Of a DNA stretch of 6,908 bases, positions 1-5,570 are shown piece after piece. The notes under the pieces were generated by a model, which worked only from the letters and a program-made list of their open reading frames with translations, was not told where the DNA came from and did not search any database. A program made the position numbers and the translations under genes. Each line of letters starts with the position of its first letter. Position 1 is the stretch's first letter. Origin of the DNA: Bryobacteraceae bacterium (GTDB lineage: Bacteria; Acidobacteriota; Terriglobia; Bryobacterales; Bryobacteraceae); NCBI GenBank assembly GCA_025350445.1, contig JANXXV010000244.1:1-6908 (forward strand). Reading direction: 5' to 3'.

Positions 1-1
1 G

Positions 2-40
2 CTACATGTCGAATGGGTAATTCACATGGTGAGCTCCTTT
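2..40 (-). other. Leftward ribosome-binding site and start codon with a 7-codon reading frame
   Basis: On the minus strand AAAGGAG (positions 40-34) is followed after 8 nt by a GTG (25-23), an excellent Shine-Dalgarno arrangement. The frame reads MNYPFDM and then meets TAG at 4-2. An ATG at 27-25 overlapping the GTG is followed at once by TGA, so it cannot be the start. This may be the 5' end of a divergently transcribed gene that is broken just inside the window, a short leader peptide, or chance. The MNYPF opening resembles the start of some multi-haem/cytochrome-type membrane proteins I recall, but seven residues cannot support a function. Confidence 0.2.
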
Positions 41-55
41 CATCTCACTAGATCA

Positions 56-72
56 GCCAGGCTTGGCCTGGC
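56..72. repeat. Perfect 7-bp hairpin with TTG loop
   Basis: GCCAGGC and GCCTGGC are exact inverted copies around a three-base TTG loop. There is no T-run on either strand, so it is not a classical intrinsic terminator. It lies immediately before the 10-bp-period repeat, and the two together look like an extragenic palindromic element; this is inference. Confidence 0.55.
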
Positions 73-77
73 GCACC

Positions 78-101
78 GGATGGACGCGGATAAACGCGGA
101 T
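78..101. repeat. Short tandem repeat with a 10-bp period
   Basis: GGATGGACGC (78-87) is followed by GGATAAACGC (88-97) and a partial third unit GGAT (98-101). The core ACGCGGAT occurs twice in direct orientation. Similar ACGCGGAT strings are, from memory, frequent between genes in acidobacteria and related phyla, so this may be one copy of a dispersed family. Confidence 0.5.
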
Positions 102-185
102 TTTGGGGTGAACCCCATACTCGTTTACTTTAGCTTGCAGCACCACAGCATATAGCTAGCAGGGCAAATGCAGACCGCAACCTGT

Positions 186-211
186 AGAACATTTTGGACC
201 TAAGATGTTCT
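186..211. promoter_or_regulatory. Inverted repeat, possible operator
   Basis: AGAACAT (186-192) and ATGTTCT (205-211) are exact 7-bp inverted halves separated by 12 bases. Half-site centres lie about 19 bp apart, close to two helical turns, as expected for a dimeric repressor site. It lies about 200 bp before the sugar-binding lipoprotein gene. No regulator gene is in the window, so function is unproven. Confidence 0.25.
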
Positions 212-409
212 TGAGCAAACGCCTATGGGCGTGAGCGCCCCAGGGTGAGATACAACTTGGCCTGTCCAGCTATTTCTTGGACACGACCCTAGCGGACAAG
301 CGGCGACTGCGATTTTGAGCACTATTTCCAATTCCGGGTAACCACACTGTACGCGCCTAAAATCGCTTCCGCGGGGGGATAGACACGGCGGCAAATTGAA
401 GATGCAAGT

Positions 410-1435
410 ATGCGCAGGAGGTGGAGCGCCAGGACGCGAACCACGAAGGTTTCCCTGTTTCGGGTGGTTGGACTGTTGGTCTTGTTGGCAAGCTGCGGTG
501 GACCTGCGTCGCAGTACGACGCGAACGAAAAGTTTTACCTGATTGCCAGCAATACTAAAGTGCCGTACTGGCAGGACGCTTTTGCAGGGCTCGGTAAGGC
601 TGCCGCGCAATAACAGGTGCAGGCGGAAATGGCCGGTCCGGACAAGTACGATCCGAGGGCGCAACACGAAGAGTTTCAGCGCGTGCTGGCGAAGAAACCG
701 GCTGGGATACTACTCTCGGCGGCAGATCCTGAATTGGTAAAATCGGACATCCAGGCGGCCATCGCGCAAGGCGTGCCGGTGATCACCATCGATTCGGACG
801 CGCCCGGCCGCCGCAGGCTGTTCTTCATCGGCACCGACAATTACAAAGCAGGGATGATGGGCGGCCAAGTAGCGGCGAAGCAGTTAAGCGGGAAAGGCGC
901 GGTGATCATTTTCAGTATGCCGGAACAAGTCAACTTGAAGGAGCGGTTGCACGGATATCAGGATGCGTTTGCGGCCTATCCGCAAATCAAGATCGCCGGC
1001 GTGATTGGCATTCACGGGAATCCAACGGTTGCCTTCGACAAGACTACGGAATTGATTGAGAAGGCCAAGACCACGCCGGACGCTTTTGTTTGCCTGGAAG
1101 CGATTGCCTGCGCGGAAGTGGCGGATGTGCCGGACCGGAAAAATGTGAAAGGGAAAGTAGTGGTCGCGATGGACACCGATGATCGAACGCTGCTGGCGAT
1201 ACAGAAAGGTTCGATTACCGCCACCATCGCACAGAAGCCCTATACGATGGCTTACTTCGGCCTCCGCGTGCTGGACGATCCGGCGCACCACAAACTGACG
1301 CCGCTGGATGCCAATTTCGCGCAGGATTCGCGATCGCCGGTTCCGGTGTTTGTGGACACCGGCGCAACCCTCATCGATCGCGGCAATGTGGAATCGTTCT
1401 TGATAGATACTGCGGCGGCAGCAGCCGCGCACTGA
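410..1435 (+). pseudogene. Sugar-binding ABC transporter lipoprotein, interrupted by one in-frame stop
   Basis: This is a periplasmic binding protein of the ribose/galactose type (Peripla_BP_4 fold), which would capture a sugar or related small molecule for an ABC importer. The frame starts at ATG 410 with weak GAAGA upstream. Residues 1-28 form a lipoprotein signal: basic N-terminus, hydrophobic stretch, then lipobox LASC with the lipidated Cys29 (494-496). Residues 38-67 match the first strand and helix of the family (FYLIASNTKVPYWQDAFAGL). TAA at 611-613 (codon 68) then stops the frame, yet the same frame continues without any shift through family-typical stretches (GPDKYDP, AAIAQGVPVITIDSDAP, IGTDNYKAG, then the C-terminal lobe) to TGA 1433-1435. 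Full length would be 341 codons before the final stop, normal for the family. One base change (for example TTA to TAA) explains the break, suggesting a young pseudogene, a read-through codon or a sequencing error. No transporter ATPase or permease gene is adjacent in the window. Confidence 0.75.
617..1435 (+). CDS. Downstream open part of the sugar-binding protein, if translated on its own
   Basis: After the TAA at 611-613 the frame can restart at GTG 617, only three bases beyond the stop, giving 272 residues. This would need re-initiation by the terminating ribosome, as no Shine-Dalgarno sequence is visible before the GTG. The product would lack the signal peptide, the lipid anchor and the first strand and helix of the N-terminal lobe, so it should stay in the cytoplasm and probably not bind ligand normally. 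It holds most of the two-lobed domain, including the IDSDAP and IGTDNY segments (about 790-845) that line the ligand cleft in ribose-binding-type proteins. The entry is an alternative reading of the interrupted gene 410-1435, not a second gene. Confidence 0.35.
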   Translation: MQAEMAGPDKYDPRAQHEEFQRVLAKKPAGILLSAADPELVKSDIQAAIAQGVPVITIDSDAPGRRRLFFIGTDNYKAGMMGGQVAAKQLSGKGAVIIFSMPEQVNLKERLHGYQDAFAAYPQIKIAGVIGIHGNPTVAFDKTTELIEKAKTTPDAFVCLEAIACAEVADVPDRKNVKGKVVVAMDTDDRTLLAIQKGSITATIAQKPYTMAYFGLRVLDDPAHHKLTPLDANFAQDSRSPVPVFVDTGATLIDRGNVESFLIDTAAAAAAH

Positions 1436-1559
1436 GTACTACTGTACTATCGGCGGCGCGGCGTGTGCCGGTTCGGCTAAGTATCATGCCGCATTGCGTC
1501 AGGTTCCGGCTTAGGCCTAAAGTGGTGATGTCCGTATTCGTACAGTTGGGGAGAGTTCT
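1436..1559 (+). other. Short intergenic spacer with the PEP-CTERM gene's ribosome-binding site
   Basis: This spacer separates the lipoprotein stop from the PEP-CTERM start. GGGGAG (1548-1553) lies 6 nt before GTG 1560 and fixes that start. The only other structure is a perfect 10-bp palindrome TTAGGCCTAA (1511-1520). No T-rich terminator and no clear promoter hexamers are visible, so whether the two genes share a transcript is open. Confidence 0.5.
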
Positions 1560-2270
1560 GTGTCAAAAAGATCAGCTTTATTTGTTCCGGTAGCGCTGCT
1601 GGGCGTGATGATTATCGCCAGCGCTCCGGCTGCGGCCGGCGGCACAACCGGTTGCCCCGCGGGCACGGTAGCAGCCAGCGCGTTCGCGAGCGCGAACCTG
1701 GGCGCGAAGGCCAGCACCTGCGGGAGCGTCTCCGCTGGTGCGAGTTCGGTAACCACGTCCATCCCCACGGGGGCTCCGGGAATTACGGTGGAGAGCTGGC
1801 TTGGCATTACCTTGGGCTTGCCTGGATTCTCCGGTCAATCCGCCTCGGTTCTGCAATTCAGCAATTTCTCAGCTTCGCAAGGAGCAAGCATCAATTTCAA
1901 CTGGATTGCCTCCTTCGAACCAGGCACCGAGGGCTACGCCTTCGCCCTTTTGGACGGTCAGCGGACTGTGTTGCAGGAACAGACGAATCTTCCGGTCATT
2001 CAGGCCGGCGGCGGGCTTAATATTATAGCCCTCCACAACAACACACTAACCCTCGGCGCGGGTGGTACCCATACGGTGTCTTTCGGAATCGTGGAAGCGT
2101 GTTCCGCTTGCCTCCTCGGGATCAACGCGGCTCCCCTTGATCCGGCTGCGACGTTCAGCAGCATCATTTTGACGGACTCCACCGCTACGCCGGAGCCGGC
2201 CACTCTGTCGTTGATGGGTCTTGGCCTCGCCGGCGTGTTCGCCGATATCGCCCGCCGCAAGCGTTTGTAG
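1560..2270 (+). CDS. Secreted PEP-CTERM sorting-domain protein
   Basis: A 236-residue exported protein. Residues 1-26 are a signal peptide (MSKR, hydrophobic core, small residues ending APAAA). The C-terminal 27 residues are a PEP-CTERM tail: TPEP with the PEP motif at 211-213 (2190-2198), a hydrophobic helix (about 215-231) and the basic end RRKRL. Proteins with this tail are processed at the inner membrane by an exosortase and usually delivered to the surface or exopolysaccharide layer. The middle (about 55-205) is rich in Gly, Ala, Ser and Thr, with alternating hydrophobic residues suggesting a beta-sandwich; I cannot name the family. Four cysteines (32, 54, 181, 184) could form two disulfides. 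GTG 1560 is chosen because of the well-spaced GGGGAG and because it gives a complete signal peptide. No exosortase gene is in the window, which is usual because one exosortase serves many scattered substrates. Its biological role is unknown. Confidence 0.88.
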   Translation: MSKRSALFVPVALLGVMIIASAPAAAGGTTGCPAGTVAASAFASANLGAKASTCGSVSAGASSVTTSIPTGAPGITVESWLGITLGLPGFSGQSASVLQFSNFSASQGASINFNWIASFEPGTEGYAFALLDGQRTVLQEQTNLPVIQAGGGLNIIALHNNTLTLGAGGTHTVSFGIVEACSACLLGINAAPLDPAATFSSIILTDSTATPEPATLSLMGLGLAGVFADIARRKRL

Positions 2271-2530
2271 CCTATCGAGCAGGCTTGCAGTTTAGAGGAC
2301 CGGATAATTGGTTGGATCGCGTTCGTAGAATCGCAATTGGTCAGTATGTCCGTAGTGTCCTGTTCCTTTCCAGAAACTTCTCTTCGGATGACCCGGGAAG
2401 CCCTGTATCAGGCGCTCTGCCCAGCCTTAAACGCAGGATGCCACAGCGGACCGTAACCCAAGTTTCCGGGCCTCACCAGCACGCGCCGTGCGTGTTCGGT
2501 TACTCGTAAGAGTTGACGACGGGCGCAAGA

Positions 2531-2566
2531 GCGCGACCAGGGGTCGCGCGCAGACAAGGTGTCTGC
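2531..2566. repeat. Two back-to-back perfect hairpins with identical AGG loops
   Basis: The first hairpin is GCGCGACC (2531-2538), loop AGG, GGTCGCGC (2542-2549). The second begins at the very next base: GCAGACA (2550-2556), loop AGG, TGTCTGC (2560-2566). Stems are 8 and 7 bp with no mismatch. Different stems sharing the same loop and zero spacing are unlikely by chance. It could be a REP-like dispersed element or a factor-independent structure protecting or ending the convergent transcripts; the lack of a T-tract argues against an ordinary intrinsic terminator. From memory, similar AGG-looped palindromes occur between genes in Solibacter. Confidence 0.7.
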
Positions 2567-2642
2567 CCCACCTTAGCATGTTGTAAAGAATTAGCCGGGA
2601 CGGCGCACCAGGTCAACAGTGCACTATGGACCCAAGGGATAA

Positions 2643-3032
2643 CAGGCGCCGCGCGCTCGCAGGGTAACGGTAACCCAGCTTGCGCGCAATCCGGACTGTT
2701 CCGATATTGAAGAATTTGTCAAATCGCCCGAGAATTTTGTATTCACAGAGGAGTTGGCTCAAACGCTCCCTGGGCTGCTGGAAAGCACCAGATTTGTGAT
2801 CGAGAAGGCGGCAAACCAACTGCTGGAAGTGTGGAGTTGGCGCCGGGCTTATCCGCAGGTCCGCAGTTAACGGGCAGAGCAATGGCCCGATAGACCTTTG
2901 TGTGAATCGATCGAGTTTTCCGGATACAAACCGGGAACGTTGGAATTCATGATCAATCCGGGCCGCGGTGGAGCGAGTTTAGCTGAGCACCGAGCACGAT
3001 CAAATCTGAGCGACCCCGGATCTACTGAATGA
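2643..3032 (+). pseudogene. Possible gene remnant of unknown function
   Basis: The plus-strand frame opening after TAA 2640-2642 reads 75 codons to TAA 2868-2870, then continues in the same frame for 53 more codons to TGA 3030-3032. The first part looks like real protein, with amphipathic helices: PDCSDIEEFVKSPENF, then ELAQTLPGLL, then FVIEKAANQLLEVWSWRRAY. No ATG begins it. An ATG at 2626 in another frame (MDPRDNRRRALAG) could be the original start if a frameshift occurred near 2660. Taken together, a start in one frame, a shift, and one internal stop suggest a decayed gene. I recognise no family. The antisense frame over 2613-2882 is also open but has less protein-like composition. It might equally be a chance open frame. 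Confidence 0.3.
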
Positions 3033-3073
3033 CGCTACGCCGTAGACTGCCGCTCGAGTTTGCCAGCGAGGAC

Positions 3074-3373
3074 TCAATTACCCGCGGCGGTAGCAACCTT
3101 CAACTGATTTACCACGGCTTTCACACCCTTCACTTTCTTGGTAAGTTTCTCGGCCTTCGAGCGAACACTCTCCGTCTTCACGGTCCCGCTCAGTTCGACG
3201 GCGCCTTGCGTCACCTTCACGTTGATCGCGCCGCCGCCGACATCGCGGTCCCCGGCCAGTTTCAACCGCACCTGGTCGTAAATCGCGTCGTCGGACAGGT
3301 CTTTCGCGGCGGCAAACAGAGTGGCCGCGATCAGAAACATCATCAAAAAAAGGGAAATTGTCCGCATGGTCAC
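3074..3373 (-). CDS. Small secreted BON-domain protein
   Basis: A 99-residue protein with a signal peptide (residues 1-23, hydrophobic FLMMFLIAATLFAAA) followed by one BON domain (about 26-93). The BON hallmarks are the strand-turn-strand TQGAVELSGTV (55-65), with its conserved glycines, and GVKAVVNQL (83-91). BON domains, as in OsmY, are found in periplasmic or envelope proteins and are thought to bind phospholipid surfaces; a role in envelope stress is plausible but not shown here. The start is ambiguous. GTG at 3373-3371 overlaps the era stop as GTGA, indicating coupled translation. ATG at 3367-3365, two codons later, gives the more usual signal-peptide beginning (MRTISLF). Either gives the same mature protein. 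It is the last gene of the operon. OsmY-type proteins usually carry two BON domains; this has one. Confidence 0.85.
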   Translation of the reverse strand: MTMRTISLFLMMFLIAATLFAAAKDLSDDAIYDQVRLKLAGDRDVGGGAINVKVTQGAVELSGTVKTESVRSKAEKLTKKVKGVKAVVNQLKVATAAGN

Positions 3374-4308
3374 TTAGTCTCGCTCATGTTCCTATTCATA
3401 GTACGCCAGTCGAGCTCGTTCAAGAACTCGGGATTGTCTCTCCAGTTCGATCGCACTTTCACATTCAATTCCAAGAACACCTTCCGGCCCAGTAAAGTCT
3501 CGATCTCATGGCGTGCCCCGGTCCCGATGCGCTTCAGCATGGCGGCCTTGGCGCCGATAATAATCGCCTTCTGCCCTTCCCGCTCCACGTAGACGATCGC
3601 AGAAATGCGCGTAAGCGTTTTCTTCACCTCAAACTCTTCCACTAGAACGGCTACCGAATGGGGCACCTCCCGGCGGGTGTCCTTCAGAATCCGTTCGCGA
3701 ATCAGTTCCGCCGCCATGAACCGCTCCGGCTGATCGGTGATGTAATCTTCCGGGAAATGCGCCGGCCCGGCGGGCATACGCTTCAGTATCGCCGACCGCA
3801 GTTCGTCCAGGCCGTGCCCTTTCAGCGCGGAAACCGGAACATACTCAGCGAACTCCAACGCGGTCTTATACTTCTCGATCAACGGCAGTAATTGAGCCTT
3901 TTCCTTCACGCGATCGATCTTATTCAGCACCAGAAACGTGGGCGTCTCCGCCTTGCGAACCATATCCAGCGCCTGGGCATCTTCCTCCTCCAGCCGCCGC
4001 GCCGCATCCACCACATACAACAGCAGGTCGCGCGCATCCAGCGCCGCCCGGACAGCCACCATCATGCGCCGGTTGAAGATGGTATCGGAGCGGTGAATGC
4101 CGGGCGTATCCAGGAACACCACCTGGCTGTCCGGCGTGGTCCAGACGCCCTGAACCGAGGTGCGGGTGGTTTGCGGCTGCTCGGCGACAATGGCGAGCTT
4201 GGTACCGATAAGGGCATTCAGCAGCGTGGATTTCCCGGCGCTGGGGCGCCCGAGAATGGATACGAATCCGGAAACAAATTCCGGTGGATTGTTTTTGGGA
4301 TCGGACAT
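3370..4308 (-). CDS. era: GTPase Era, 30S ribosome assembly factor
   Basis: Era is an essential GTPase that binds the 3' end of 16S rRNA and helps 30S subunit maturation. At 312 residues it is a normal length. The GTPase motifs are in order: G1 GRPSAGKST (20-28), G2 region TTRTS (47-51), G3 DTPG (67-70), G4 NKID (129-132) and G5 SALK (160-163). The C-terminal type II KH domain follows, with EREGQKAIIIG before the nucleic-acid-binding loop. Two motif positions are unusual. Ser23 replaces the Asn normally seen in the Era P-loop (GRPNxGKS). The KH loop reads GAKA (252-255), where the family has GxxG, so the second glycine is Ala. The remaining core is intact, so the gene is probably functional. 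The start ATG 4308-4306 overlaps the upstream TAA by one base (TAATG), with GGAG about 10 bases before it. The stop overlaps the GTG of the BON gene. Confidence 0.97.
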   Translation of the reverse strand: MSDPKNNPPEFVSGFVSILGRPSAGKSTLLNALIGTKLAIVAEQPQTTRTSVQGVWTTPDSQVVFLDTPGIHRSDTIFNRRMMVAVRAALDARDLLLYVVDAARRLEEEDAQALDMVRKAETPTFLVLNKIDRVKEKAQLLPLIEKYKTALEFAEYVPVSALKGHGLDELRSAILKRMPAGPAHFPEDYITDQPERFMAAELIRERILKDTRREVPHSVAVLVEEFEVKKTLTRISAIVYVEREGQKAIIIGAKAAMLKRIGTGARHEIETLLGRKVFLELNVKVRSNWRDNPEFLNELDWRTMNRNMSETK

Positions 4309-5570
4309 TAGGATTCGGTCTCCGGCGGCGCTTTCGAGATGCGCACCTGGTCCACCCGGAGATCGTTGCCGGCGAGAACCTCGATGCGGACGCCATCCCG
4401 CTCAATGGATTCGCCGATGCGCGGCACGCGGCCGATCCATTCGCTGACGAGGCCGCCGACGGTGGTGGACTCGATGCTTTCGGAGGCCCGGTAGCCTATC
4501 AGATCGTTCAACTGATCGACGTTGAAACTGCCGGACACGATGAAGCGGCCCTCGCTATCCTGCTCTACGTCCAGCGTCGGCTCGTGCTCGTCGCGAATCT
4601 CACCAAGAATTTCTTCCACCATATCTTCCATGGTGGCCAGGCCGGCGGTATTGCCGTATTCATCCACTACAATCGCCATATGCGCTCCGTCGCGCTGCAT
4701 TTCGCGCAGCAGATCGTTCACCGGCTTCGTCTCCGGAACAAGCCGCACCGGACGCGCCAGCTCGCGCACGGTCCTGTGGCTGCGATCGCCGGTTTCCAGT
4801 TCAAACATGTCGCGGACGTGAACGAATCCAATCACCTGATCGATGGTATCTTCGTACACTGGAATGCGGGAAAACTGTTCGTTGATCACCAGGCGGCGCA
4901 GATCGTCAAGCGTGCTGGCGGCGGAAATGGCAACGATATTGGGGCGGGGGGTCATCACCTCTCGTACGGTCTTGTCGCCGAATGCCACGACGGACTGAAT
5001 CAGCTTGCGGTCGTCTTCCTCAAGGATGCCTTCTTCGGTACCCGCCGAGATCAGCGCTTCTATATTCTCCGCCGGAGTGGGGGCCTCCTCAGGCTTTGGC
5101 TCTTCAGAACCCAACTGCGCCAGCGAGTGCAGGAAACCGAGCAACGCCGTGAGCGGCCGGACGACGATCGCGAGCCCCGTCAGGATGGGGATAAACACCA
5201 GCAGCCAGTGTCCGGCGGTGTGCCGGTAAAGCATCTGCGGCACGAGATAAGTGCTGAACAACATTACGATCCATGCGAACACGAAGGATTCAATCAGTCC
5301 CTGCTTGGTGAATGCGTCCTGGGAGGTGGAATTCGCGAGGAACAGAACGCCCACAAATACCAGCAGGCTGTGCTTCACCAGCGAGAAAGTCAACACACCG
5401 CTTTCAGGTTTCAAACCGATGCCGTCTTCGATTGTGTCCTTGAAGAATTGCAGCGAAGGCAGGTCGCGCGAACGCAAACGCGCACTCTCCATATAAAGCA
5501 TCTGCACCAACGTCACCAGAACAAGAAGCAGCGTGGCAAGAAACAGGATCAGGACAAATACGGCCGTCAT
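4308..5570 (-). CDS. CorC/YbeX-type membrane protein with CBS pair (CNNM/DUF21 family)
   Basis: A 420-residue membrane protein of the hemolysin C/CorC group, linked in other bacteria to magnesium or cobalt efflux. The N-terminal part (1-150) has about four hydrophobic segments (roughly 3-24, 59-79, 93-113, 123-147), consistent with a CNNM transmembrane domain. This part is divergent: after YMESARLRSRDLPSL the usual family motifs are hard to find, and YLVPQ (108-112) stands where ExxPK-like residues are expected. A linker rich in Glu and Pro (155-168) leads to a pair of CBS domains, with MTPR at 206-209, SRIPVYE at 234-240 and VVDEYGNTAGL at 301-311. These bind adenine nucleotides such as Mg-ATP in relatives. 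The C-terminal CorC_HlyC domain (about 340-415) ends the protein. Its ATG overlaps the ybeY stop as ATGA, preserving the ybeZ-ybeY-ybeX order known from enterobacteria. The transported ion cannot be read from sequence. Confidence 0.92.
   Translation of the reverse strand: MTAVFVLILFLATLLLVLVTLVQMLYMESARLRSRDLPSLQFFKDTIEDGIGLKPESGVLTFSLVKHSLLVFVGVLFLANSTSQDAFTKQGLIESFVFAWIVMLFSTYLVPQMLYRHTAGHWLLVFIPILTGLAIVVRPLTALLGFLHSLAQLGSEEPKPEEAPTPAENIEALISAGTEEGILEEDDRKLIQSVVAFGDKTVREVMTPRPNIVAISAASTLDDLRRLVINEQFSRIPVYEDTIDQVIGFVHVRDMFELETGDRSHRTVRELARPVRLVPETKPVNDLLREMQRDGAHMAIVVDEYGNTAGLATMEDMVEEILGEIRDEHEPTLDVEQDSEGRFIVSGSFNVDQLNDLIGYRASESIESTTVGGLVSEWIGRVPRIGESIERDGVRIEVLAGNDLRVDQVRISKAPPETES

Larger units (their letters stand above)
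1..409. other. Intergenic region upstream of the lipoprotein gene
   Basis: No convincing gene lies wholly here; the frames that are open are short and carry no recognisable protein. The stretch holds a 7-bp hairpin (56-72), a 10-bp-period repeat (78-101), an inverted repeat (186-211), a small GC hairpin (GGGCG/CGCCC, 227-240) and a leftward ribosome-binding site next to the window edge (34-40). I see no strong sigma70-type promoter: TTTACT at 124-129 followed by an AT-rich patch at 149-156 is the nearest thing, but the spacing is too long to trust. Confidence 0.6.
2271..3073. other. Convergent intergenic region, about 800 bases
   Basis: This lies between the 3' ends of the PEP-CTERM gene (plus) and the BON gene (minus). 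The open frames over 2285-2509 and 2513-2710 have no family resemblance; the latter runs through the hairpin pair, so I do not call them genes. What can be seen is a small GCACG/CGTGC hairpin (2479-2491), two adjacent strong hairpins (2531-2566), a protein-like frame remnant (2643-3032) and an 11-base near-palindrome CTACG-C-CGTAG (3035-3045). No T-run follows any hairpin, so I cannot point to an intrinsic terminator for either flanking gene. Confidence 0.6.

Noticed and set aside
227..240. GGGCG/CGCCC hairpin as a terminator or riboswitch part
   Set aside because: The stem is 5 bp, with no T-tract and no surrounding conserved structure.
200..667. A 155-codon minus-strand open frame upstream of and across the lipoprotein start
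   Set aside because: It overlaps the lipoprotein signal peptide on the opposite strand and shows no domain, signal peptide or ribosome-binding site.
2634..2647. AAGGGATAACAGGC resembles part of the I-SceI homing site and a conserved 23S rRNA string (GGGATAACAGGC)
   Set aside because: Only about 11-12 bases match and the flanks diverge, with no rRNA sequence or intron nearby; it is a chance resemblance.
2285..2710. Two plus-strand open frames (2285-2509 and 2513-2710) after the PEP-CTERM gene
   Set aside because: The first has only a TTG start and neither has a Shine-Dalgarno sequence or a recognisable family. The second runs straight through the paired hairpins.
3035..3045. CTACG-C-CGTAG as a terminator after the BON gene
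   Set aside because: The stem is only 5 bp with a one-base centre, which cannot fold as a tight loop, and no T-run follows on the minus strand.
3029..3592. A 187-codon plus-strand open frame across the BON gene and the end of era
   Set aside because: It is antisense to two well-supported genes and has low-complexity, Arg/His-rich composition.
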